From: Clostridiaceae bacterium
Lineage (GTDB): Bacteria; Bacillota; Clostridia; Saccharofermentanales; UBA5734
Reading direction: 5' to 3'
DNA: 5,241 nt
Assembly (NCBI GenBank): GCA_012729935.1
Contig: JAAYBY010000315.1
Span: 1 to 5,241 of the forward strand
Below the pieces are notes generated by a model that worked only from the letters and a program-made list of their open reading frames with translations, did no database searches and was not told the origin of the DNA. Shown here piece after piece: positions 1 through 5,241 of the stretch; the stretch's first letter is position 1, and every line of letters begins with the position of its first letter. The position numbers were made by a program, and so were the translations under genes.

Positions 1-766
1 AATCGTGTTCGTCATATAGGTGACCGGTCAGGACAAGGTCATGTTCACGACACCAATTGCTCAACCGGTCAAGATAGGCGCGGGAGCGTTTCCCGATCAG
101 GTCCCAGTATGCCAGCCAAAAGGAATCCTTCTGGTTGTCAAGCAGGTATGCTCGCATGTCATCGGCAAGTCCTCGCCCTGTCAGCTCTTGGTAATCATCA
201 TCAATACCTGTGTACGAGGGAACGACAATCCGATTGTCCCAGCTCGTTTTCCGAGGCAAATGCCCTTGCGTGGGCTCATCTGAGAAGATCCCCAGAATCG
301 TTTTACCAAAATACTGTGAAAACCTGGCCGCATACGCCTCATAGGTGCTCGAAACAAAGTAATCGATAGCGGTATCGCTCAGCATATCGCCAGCCTTGGG
401 ATTGGTCTGCTGCTGATAGACAAACTGCTCGCCATCAAGATACGCCAGAATGGACTTTGCCTGGTATTCCGGACCCTGGGCCGTCAGCTGCCCGTTGACA
501 TAGGTTGTCGGGCAGTTGTAATCATCGTACAGCCAGACCTTCATGCCAAGATCATCTGCCAGCTCGATGAAATCGGCGCACATGTCCATCCATCGCTCTG
601 ACAAGTATTCATATTCGCATCCTGCGCGGCCAAAGAACAGAAATTGCGAAATGCCGGCCGATTGATACCGGACAAGCACCTCCTTGATGTCTGCGCGCGT
701 TGGTGCGCCGGGGGTTGCGATCATGGGTAAAATGCCGCCTTCAGAGGTGATCAATGGTCTTTTCAT
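1..766 (-). CDS. GH106-like glycoside hydrolase, second enzyme of the operon (N-terminal 255 residues, runs off the window)
   Basis: The frame is open from the ATG at 766-764 to the left window edge, so only 255 residues are visible and the C-terminus is missing. The start is supported by AGGAAGG seven bases upstream; an ATG five bases earlier meets a stop after one further codon. The protein begins MKRPLITSEGG with no signal peptide, so a cytoplasmic enzyme is inferred. Three landmarks match the order in the upstream neighbour: WLYDDYNCPT (residues 78-87), GIFSDEP (159-165, acidic pair D163/E164) and TGHLYDEHD (247-255). In GH106-like TIM-barrel enzymes the first landmark usually reads YDE followed by PSG and a glycine-rich turn. 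Here it is YDD and PTT, a clear departure. The spacing from the first to the second landmark is about 82 residues, against about 154 in the neighbour, so an inserted segment is absent. A glycosidase acting on the imported oligosaccharide is the best reading; substrate and catalytic residues are not established. Confidence 0.85.
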   Translation of the reverse strand, partial: MKRPLITSEGGILPMIATPGAPTRADIKEVLVRYQSAGISQFLFFGRAGCEYEYLSERWMDMCADFIELADDLGMKVWLYDDYNCPTTYVNGQLTAQGPEYQAKSILAYLDGEQFVYQQQTNPKAGDMLSDTAIDYFVSSTYEAYAARFSQYFGKTILGIFSDEPTQGHLPRKTSWDNRIVVPSYTGIDDDYQELTGRGLADDMRAYLLDNQKDSFWLAYWDLIGKRSRAYLDRLSNWCREHDLVLTGHLYDEHD

Positions 767-773
767 CTCATTA

Positions 774-780
774 CCTTCCT
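774..780 (-). promoter_or_regulatory. Ribosome binding site of the second glycosidase gene
   Basis: AGGAAGG on the minus strand lies seven bases before the ATG at 766 and decides that start. The 53-bp gap between the two enzyme genes (767-819) shows no convincing terminator or promoter, so the two are probably co-transcribed. Confidence 0.8.
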
Positions 781-819
781 GTTTATGCACACTGGGCATT
801 GACACGAACGCTGTCATTT

Positions 820-2985
820 CTAACCAATCACATAGGCTGAAGCGGTACAGGCATCAAGGCCAATTTCCAAACAGATCCGGCCTTGCTCGATCGTAAAAGG
901 TACCTGCGAAACGGACCCTTCATCCAGATTCAGTTTTTGAAGCGTGATGCCTTGATGACTTTTCATGTTTGCCGGTACCGGGATGCTGGCACCCGTATGA
1001 ACAGCTTCAGTGCCCGTATTAACGATAAAATAGATGTCATGATCAGTAAATTTCTTGTGCAGACAGAGCAAGAGCGGCTGATCGGACGCGACGGCAAAAT
1101 CGCCTGACTTCAGGGCGAAGGCGTCCCCTAAAAACACGATCCGGTCCAGGTGATCCAGTCCGGCAATCGGACGCTTCGGGCCCGCAAAAACAACGCTGAC
1201 TTGGCGTTCAAGCGCCAGGTCAATAAAAGCAGCTGTTTCTGCCTCGACAAAATCGATTTCCGGAAAGAGGATCATCCCCGGGCATTCATCGCCAGGTGTC
1301 CTGATGACATGTTCCTCGATGACACATTCGCGCAGTTTCTCATCGTTGATGTAATCAAAATCGATTTGCCGCATCATGAGGTTTTGAACGATGGTAGCCG
1401 CTGATTGGCTGAGCTTTGCGGCACGGTCGTCTGCTTCGAAGGGATTTTGAACCGTTGTCAGGCTGGCCAACTGCCTGAACGGATAGTAAACAAGAGCCTG
1501 TGTCTGGTGGATACCCCCAGCAAGCAGCTGGTGCAGTCTGGCGATATACTTCGTAAACTGCGCGTACTCCTCTTCTGAAAACAGGTTCTCGCCATAATAC
1601 GACGTGATCGTATCAACACCGTGGGCAAACTCAATGGCCATCGCACATTTGATTTGCGCCAGGGAAAACTCCTGTTGCTTGTCACTCATATTCGACGCTT
1701 CAATCATCACATGATCACGGCGATAGAGGTGTGCGGCCGATGAAGCCAGCTTGCAGGCAATCGAATAACGGATGCGCTCGGGATCGGAATAGAGCAGATC
1801 GCAGCCAGGAATGTCCATGCTGCCCAAATTCCGCAAAATGTCGCCAAAAGAACTCGGATGCATCTCAAAGCGTTCTTCGTGGATCATATGCCCGGAAAAA
1901 TCAACATCAAATGGCTGTAGCTTAGCCTGGAATTGCTGGTTATAGGCACGATCAAACATGCTGTTGATCGTATCGTAGAAATCGAGCCGCGTTGTCACTG
2001 CTTCAGGTGTACCCTCAAACAATACCGGCAAATGATCGCATAACGGATACTGGTGATCGCGCCTAAACTGTTCTTCAAGATCAGCTGTCCATGGTATATA
2101 GGCATAAAGAGGGATAGCCATGTTCGGCTTTTCACGCATGGATTCCGTCGGCAGTTTGCTGTACGACTGGTCGGGATCAAAGTCTGCCGGGTAAGGGGTA
2201 TGCCAGAATAGGGACGGTTCATCCGTAAAGATGGCCTCAACACTGCTTTGCATACGTGAACCCAGTTTTTTGATATATGGGTCAAATGTAATGTCAAGAA
2301 AATGCTGGACTGCTTTTTTATTGCAGACGCTGATGTTCCGGCGCGGCGCCCGTAAAGCCCGGCACAGATAGGTTCCTTCATAGAGAGCTCTTGTAAAGAA
2401 GCAGTAGATTTTCCACTCGCCGCCAGGGCAAGTCCAGCACAAACCGCCGCCGTGATCGGACAAATGACTGATGTTGATCTGTTGATCGAACATGAGCCGA
2501 CCTTGATTTTTGGGCACAGCATAGGCGTATACGAGCGCTGAATGGCCTAAAGGGCTGGCAATCCGGACCGGACTGGCAGGAGATGAGACTTCTTGCGTCA
2601 CACAAACGAGTCCTTGCGCTTCGTATTCGGGATGGTCCCGCAGTGTCAGGCCACCGGCTGAACCAGATGGGTAGTACTGCTCATCGTAAATCCAAATACG
2701 CAGGCCTAAGTCACGGGCCAGATCAACGGTCTTATCCAGAACCTGCCAGGCCGCTTCATCTTCCATGTAATGTTTAAATCCGACGTTAAGGACAATACCG
2801 CCATATCCGCGCGCTTTCAGCCTTTCCATGCGCCACGTGATGTGCGCAAGTTTCTGTTCTGGATCTGCGTCTTCCAGCCATTTGTATTCGTCTTTGAGAT
2901 TAAGCGCGACAAAACGGAAATCATGAACGATCTGAAGAGGACCGTTTCGCATGTTGGGATTTTGAAATACTTTGGCTTCAAACAT
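820..2985 (-). CDS. GH106-like glycoside hydrolase, TIM barrel plus glutamine-amidotransferase-like domain (721 aa)
   Basis: This is a complete 721-residue protein without a signal peptide, so it probably acts in the cytoplasm on an imported glycan. The start MFEAKVF at 2985 is chosen because AAGGAG lies nine bases upstream. The frame stays open to an ATG at 3042, but the extra 19 codons would run through a hairpin and the ribosome site. Visible layout: a TIM barrel over roughly residues 15-490 with WIYDEQYYPSGSAGG (98-112), AIFTDEP (251-257, D255/E256), FSGHMIHEE (363-371) and VMIEASNMS (426-434, E429). Next comes an alpha/beta segment at about 495-625 (LVYYPFRQL, MILFPEIDF, VSVVFAGPKRP) resembling the amidotransferase-like domain seen in several beta-barrel glycosidase families. 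A beta-rich tail closes the protein (IYFIVNTGTEAV, 651-662). The DE-PSG-AGG and FTDEP motifs are characteristic of GH106 and related unclassified glycosidases; GH106 members are alpha-L-rhamnosidases. At 721 residues it is shorter than classical GH106 enzymes. E256, E102, E370/E371 and E429 are the acidic residues most likely to be catalytic. Rhamnosidase activity is only a guess. Confidence 0.88.
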   Translation of the reverse strand: MFEAKVFQNPNMRNGPLQIVHDFRFVALNLKDEYKWLEDADPEQKLAHITWRMERLKARGYGGIVLNVGFKHYMEDEAAWQVLDKTVDLARDLGLRIWIYDEQYYPSGSAGGLTLRDHPEYEAQGLVCVTQEVSSPASPVRIASPLGHSALVYAYAVPKNQGRLMFDQQINISHLSDHGGGLCWTCPGGEWKIYCFFTRALYEGTYLCRALRAPRRNISVCNKKAVQHFLDITFDPYIKKLGSRMQSSVEAIFTDEPSLFWHTPYPADFDPDQSYSKLPTESMREKPNMAIPLYAYIPWTADLEEQFRRDHQYPLCDHLPVLFEGTPEAVTTRLDFYDTINSMFDRAYNQQFQAKLQPFDVDFSGHMIHEERFEMHPSSFGDILRNLGSMDIPGCDLLYSDPERIRYSIACKLASSAAHLYRRDHVMIEASNMSDKQQEFSLAQIKCAMAIEFAHGVDTITSYYGENLFSEEEYAQFTKYIARLHQLLAGGIHQTQALVYYPFRQLASLTTVQNPFEADDRAAKLSQSAATIVQNLMMRQIDFDYINDEKLRECVIEEHVIRTPGDECPGMILFPEIDFVEAETAAFIDLALERQVSVVFAGPKRPIAGLDHLDRIVFLGDAFALKSGDFAVASDQPLLLCLHKKFTDHDIYFIVNTGTEAVHTGASIPVPANMKSHQGITLQKLNLDEGSVSQVPFTIEQGRICLEIGLDACTASAYVIG

Positions 2986-2994
2986 GACTGTATT

Positions 2995-3000
2995 CTCCTT
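2995..3000 (-). promoter_or_regulatory. Ribosome binding site of the 721-aa glycosidase gene
   Basis: AAGGAG on the minus strand lies nine bases before the ATG at 2985. It selects this start over the in-frame ATG at 3042, which would place the ribosome site and a GC-rich hairpin inside the coding region. Confidence 0.85.
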
Positions 3001-3004
3001 GTAC

Positions 3005-3036
3005 AGCCGGCGGCCACTTTGCAGCGGCCGCCGGCT
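3005..3036 (-). promoter_or_regulatory. Perfect 11-bp GC-rich intercistronic hairpin
   Basis: The arms AGCCGGCGGCC (3005-3015) and GGCCGCCGGCT (3026-3036) are exact inverse complements around a 10-base loop. The structure lies between the stop of the binding-protein gene and the ribosome site of the glycosidase gene, only four bases upstream of AAGGAG in the direction of transcription. In that direction it is followed by GTAC, not by a U-run, so it is not a standard Rho-independent terminator for the operon. A T-run (TTTT, 3036-3039) follows it only on the plus strand, where no gene ends. The likely role is to protect the 3' end of a binding-protein transcript or to dampen translation of the enzyme; this role is inference. 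Confidence 0.75.
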
Positions 3037-3069
3037 TTTCACATAATCGTGACTGGTTTTTGTTTCGTA

Positions 3070-4740
3070 TTATCCCATGTTCTCCAAGAACACGTCGTAA
3101 TATTCCTGATAGATACTGACGATCTGTTCAATGCCCATGTTCTTGACTTGCGTCACATACTCTTCCCATTTTGCGTCAACATCATCTTCACCGGTGATGA
3201 AGCGTGCCCGGGCTTGCGTGATGTAATTTGTCAAATCAGCTTCGATAGTCGTCACGGTTTTGCTGTCTTCCTCATTCAGTGGCAGGTAGTTTTTGGGGAA
3301 CTGCGTTACAAAGTAGGGGAAGCTGTCGCGGATGGACATCTCATTCAGCCACAACGCGTTCTCTGATCCCTGGCCTGCGTTGAATTCAGCCCGTTCCCAG
3401 GCTCCCCAACCGCCATTTTGGATGGTGGACTTGGAGTTGCGGAACTCTTCGGCGTTGTTGTATCCTTCAGGCTGCATCTTGTCCCAGACACCCTTGGCCT
3501 TGTCAATCCAGTACCAGCCGACATCTTCAACACCAACATAGGCCATGCGTCCGCCTTCTTCTGTATAGAAGTAGTCAAGCAGACGAATCGTCGCCTCAGG
3601 ATATTCGTTGACGTTTGTAATAGCTGTATGACCAACGGATACACCAGTGGATGCCGAAACCATCTTCTTATTGCTCAGAGCCGAAGTCAACGCATCAATC
3701 TGAATGTAATCATATCCGATGTCGACACCGGCCGTGATGTACATGGCGGCAACATTCGCTCCACCGATGATGTTCTGCTGTGCTTTGGCAACCAGCTGGT
3801 CGTTGTTCTGAACAAACAAGTCGTTGTCAAGGATTTGTTCACTGTACAGACGGTTCATGTACTTGAGGTATTCCTTATAGGCATCGGAGATATTCGCGCA
3901 GTAAACCGTACCATCTTCTGTCGCCGTGATGTTGTAATCACCGTTTCTCACATTGACACCCAGAGCGTTCAGGATCAGGCCAGAATACTCACCGCCGCCA
4001 TTTACGCCGGAAAGCGGTATTTCATCACTGGGATCTCCATTGCCGTTGGCATCTTCATCTTTGAAGGCCTTCAGGACATCATAGAGTTCATCAAGGGTGG
4101 TCGGCACCTGTTTGCCCAGCCGATCGAGCCATACCTTGTTCAGCCAGTAGCGGCTATGCATATCGCGGATAACCGGGTTGATGCGGGGCAAGGTATACAT
4201 GTTGCCGTCACCCGATGTGGACATGGCTTTGGCAACCGGGAACTCGGCAAAGGCATTTTGGATAGCCGGACCATATGAGTCAACGAGATCATTCAGTGCG
4301 ACCAGTTGGCCTTCAGACCCGTATTCGAGCAGTTCATAAGCAGAAAAGTCACTGGCAATAAACAGATCCGGCAGGCTGTCCGATGCGAACATCAGGCTCT
4401 TCTGTTCTTGCCAACCTTCGGTGCTAAGGCCATCACCATCGAACTTAATTCCAGTCATCTCGGTTAGATACTCAAGCTGTAAATTGTCTTTCCACGTGGT
4501 CTGAAATGATGTAAACCGACCTGCAATTTTCAGTGTGATGGGTTCATCAACGATGGGCATGCCCGTTTCATTGAAGTATAACGGTTCTGCTGTCGTTGTT
4601 GCACTTGTCGTTGCGACCGTTGTCGTTGCTTTGGTTGTCGTTCCGCCGGTCGTCCCGGTCGTGGTGGTTGGGGTAGACGCACAACCCGACACCAGCAGCG
4701 TGACGACAAGGACCAGGATTAAGATCTTTGCTTTACTCAT
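3070..4740 (-). CDS. Lipoprotein solute-binding protein of a carbohydrate ABC importer, LplA/YtcQ-like (556 aa)
   Basis: This extracellular binding protein is anchored to the membrane by a lipid and passes an oligosaccharide to the permease pair. The start at 4740 is chosen because GGAGG lies eight bases upstream; the in-frame ATG at 4755 overlaps that ribosome site and would put an acidic MEESK ahead of the signal peptide. Residues 1-20 form a lipoprotein signal peptide (basic MSKAK, hydrophobic core, lipobox LVSGC, lipidated C20). Residues 22-50 are a Thr-rich tether with 18 Thr in 29 positions. The mature domain starts near residue 53 and shows family-typical stretches: SLPDLFIASDF (122-132), MYTLPRINP (181-189), the PTTLDELYDVLKAFK region (213-227), and the loop DANGNGDPSDE (230-240). 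That loop resembles the EF-hand-like calcium site described in alginate-binding proteins AlgQ1 and AlgQ2. The length is normal for this large-binding-protein group. It lies between a permease gene and two glycosidase genes. The ligand is unknown. Confidence 0.93.
   Translation of the reverse strand: MSKAKILILVLVVTLLVSGCASTPTTTTGTTGGTTTKATTTVATTSATTTAEPLYFNETGMPIVDEPITLKIAGRFTSFQTTWKDNLQLEYLTEMTGIKFDGDGLSTEGWQEQKSLMFASDSLPDLFIASDFSAYELLEYGSEGQLVALNDLVDSYGPAIQNAFAEFPVAKAMSTSGDGNMYTLPRINPVIRDMHSRYWLNKVWLDRLGKQVPTTLDELYDVLKAFKDEDANGNGDPSDEIPLSGVNGGGEYSGLILNALGVNVRNGDYNITATEDGTVYCANISDAYKEYLKYMNRLYSEQILDNDLFVQNNDQLVAKAQQNIIGGANVAAMYITAGVDIGYDYIQIDALTSALSNKKMVSASTGVSVGHTAITNVNEYPEATIRLLDYFYTEEGGRMAYVGVEDVGWYWIDKAKGVWDKMQPEGYNNAEEFRNSKSTIQNGGWGAWERAEFNAGQGSENALWLNEMSIRDSFPYFVTQFPKNYLPLNEEDSKTVTTIEADLTNYITQARARFITGEDDVDAKWEEYVTQVKNMGIEQIVSIYQEYYDVFLENMG
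4591..4677 (-). repeat. Low-complexity Thr-rich linker within the binding-protein gene
   Basis: Codons 22-50 are mostly ACA, ACC and ACG, giving an imperfect repeat in which GCAACGACA recurs. It encodes a flexible tether between the lipidated cysteine and the folded domain. Such tracts vary in length by slippage and often differ between related strains. Confidence 0.8.
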
Positions 4741-4748
4741 CTTGCTTT

Positions 4749-4753
4749 CCTCC
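4749..4753 (-). promoter_or_regulatory. Ribosome binding site of the binding-protein gene
   Basis: GGAGG on the minus strand lies eight bases before the ATG at 4740. It overlaps the alternative ATG at 4755-4753 and so argues against the longer start. Confidence 0.88.
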
Positions 4754-4764
4754 ATTTAATGCTG

Positions 4765-4832
4765 CCCAAGATACAATTACTTGGGTGACTTGCAACCTAG
4801 TTGCCAATAAGGTCTTCAGGACCGGACTTATT
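4765..4832 (-). promoter_or_regulatory. Cluster of three stem-loops in the leader of the binding-protein gene
   Basis: Three inverted repeats lie in tandem within the 159-bp gap between the permease and binding-protein genes (4741-4899). The one nearest the gene pairs CCCAAG (4765-4770) with CTTGGG (4780-4785) over a 9-base loop. The middle one pairs GCAAC (4792-4796) with GTTGC (4800-4804) over a 3-base loop. The far one pairs AATAA/TTATT (4806-4810 with 4828-4832) and GGTC/GACC (4811-4814 with 4820-4823), with a four-base bulge on one side. None is followed by a U-run in the direction of transcription, so they do not look like terminators. RNA processing or stabilisation of the binding-protein transcript is plausible. 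They match no riboswitch class that I recognise. Confidence 0.5.
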
Positions 4833-4842
4833 CGATGACCAT
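4828..4842 (-). other. Possible four-codon mini-ORF (MVIE) in the leader
   Basis: On the minus strand, ATG GTC ATC GAA TAA is preceded by AAGGTGG at good ribosome-site distance. Its stop codon falls in the first arm of the far stem-loop. Translation here could affect folding of that hairpin, but a match this short can occur by chance. Confidence 0.2.
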
Positions 4843-4899
4843 GAATCACCACCTTACTCGAAACCTTTTTATTTAAATGTTTATCAGTGAACTTGCCAC

Positions 4900-5241
4900 C
4901 TATCCTTTTATGGCCCCGATCATGACACCCTTGATAAAAAACTTTTGAATCCAGGGATATACAATGATCATCGGCAAGGTTGACACAATGATCGAGGTAT
5001 ACTTGATCATTGCGGAAATTCTTGCTCGCTGAGCCAATGATTCTGCCAGTTCAACATCAGTTATCATTTCAGCTGCGACCTGATCTTGGATGAGGATTTC
5101 ACGTAAGAAAAGCTGTAACGGGAAAAAAGCACGTGTCTTCAGGTAAATCATCGGCGTAAAATATTCGTTCCACTTGGCAACACCGAAATACATGGCCATA
5201 ACTGCGATGATCGGTTTAGACAACGGCAAAATGATCTGCAG
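4900..5241 (-). CDS. Carbohydrate ABC importer permease, LplC/YtcP-like (C-terminal 113 residues only)
   Basis: The frame is open from the right window edge to a TAG at 4902-4900, so the start lies outside the window. Proteins of this family are near 290-300 residues, so roughly 180 residues are missing. The visible part begins inside the cytoplasmic EAA loop that contacts the ATPase, whose closing motif LPLSKP is at visible residues 5-10. A membrane segment follows (about 11-29, PIIAVMAMYFG), then WNEYF and the typical MIYLKTRAFFPLQLFLREIL stretch (31-50). A last membrane segment (about 79-97) leads to the tail QKFFIKGVMIGAIKG, a signature of the LplC/YtcP group of CUT1 permeases. A TTG at 5229 could be mistaken for a start, but it encodes the Leu of the LPLSKP motif. 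The partner permease should lie upstream. No ATPase gene is seen, as is usual for these systems, which share an MsmX-type ATPase. Confidence 0.93.
   Translation of the reverse strand: MQIILPLSKPIIAVMAMYFGVAKWNEYFTPMIYLKTRAFFPLQLFLREILIQDQVAAEMITDVELAESLAQRARISAMIKYTSIIVSTLPMIIVYPWIQKFFIKGVMIGAIKG

Noticed and set aside
767..819. Regulatory element between the two glycosidase genes
   Set aside because: Only a ribosome site and a weak 4-bp inverted repeat are present; nothing supports a promoter or terminator.
1995..2522. Minus-strand open frame of 175 codons inside the 721-aa glycosidase gene
   Set aside because: It overlaps the glycosidase frame completely; the glycosidase carries coherent family motifs and this frame does not.
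3005..3039. Intrinsic terminator reading on the plus strand
   Set aside because: The hairpin is followed by TTTT on that strand, but no plus-strand gene ends there and the T-run is short; the structure is listed instead as an operon hairpin.
2986..3042. 19-residue N-terminal extension of the 721-aa glycosidase
   Set aside because: It would be translated through the perfect hairpin and the AAGGAG site and reads as Arg-rich noise; the ATG at 2985 has a proper ribosome site.
2770..3366. Plus-strand open frame of 198 codons spanning the glycosidase and binding-protein gene ends
   Set aside because: It is antisense to both genes and crosses the GC-rich hairpin; no recognisable domain was seen.
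3418..4278. Plus-strand open frame of 286 codons opposite the binding-protein gene
   Set aside because: It lies wholly antisense to a well-supported gene, its product resembles no family I recognise, and it has the hydrophobic, Val/Ile-rich look of a mirror frame.
4741..4755. Five-residue extension MEESK of the binding protein
   Set aside because: Its ATG overlaps the GGAGG that serves the start at 4740, and it would add acidic residues before a lipoprotein signal peptide.
4771..4796. Possible promoter TTGCAA - 16 bp - TATCTT before the binding-protein gene
   Set aside because: Each box matches only four of six consensus bases, the spacer is short, and the boxes overlap hairpin arms; not strong enough to annotate.

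Overview
The window is a fragment of one carbohydrate-utilisation operon, read entirely on the minus strand from position 5241 towards position 1. Four genes are visible. Both end genes are cut by the window edges. The order of transcription is: (1) the C-terminal third of an inner-membrane permease of a CUT1-type sugar ABC importer (5241-4900, LplC/YtcP-like); (2) a complete lipoprotein solute-binding protein of the LplA/YtcQ-like group (4740-3070); (3) a complete 721-residue glycoside-hydrolase-like enzyme with GH106-type motifs (2985-820); (4) the first 255 residues of a second, more compact enzyme that shares the same motif series (766 to beyond 1).

The organism is probably a Gram-positive bacterium of the Bacillota (Clostridia or Paenibacillus-like). 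The Shine-Dalgarno sequences are strong (AAGGAG, GGAGG, AGGAAGG), the binding protein has a lipobox and a long Thr-rich tether, and LplABC-type importers without their own ATPase gene are typical of that phylum. Base composition looks intermediate, neither strongly AT- nor GC-rich. This is inference; a spirochaete with a similar transporter cannot be excluded.

The proposed pathway is as follows. The tethered lipoprotein captures an oligosaccharide outside the cell. The permease pair (one partner would lie upstream, outside the window) imports it, probably powered by a shared MsmX-type ATPase encoded elsewhere. The two enzymes show no signal peptide, so they would cleave the imported glycan in the cytoplasm. 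The substrate cannot be read from the sequence; relatives suggest a plant or algal polysaccharide fragment containing rhamnose or uronic acid.

The intergenic stretches carry most of the regulatory structure. The 159-bp leader of the binding-protein gene holds three consecutive stem-loops and a possible four-codon mini-ORF with its own ribosome site. The 84-bp gap after the binding-protein gene holds a perfect 11-bp GC-rich hairpin just before the next ribosome site. These are the usual places for setting a high binding-protein level relative to its operon neighbours. No tRNA, rRNA, CRISPR array, insertion sequence or phage gene was seen. No wholly new system is evident; the most notable point is the tandem pair of divergent GH106-like enzymes.
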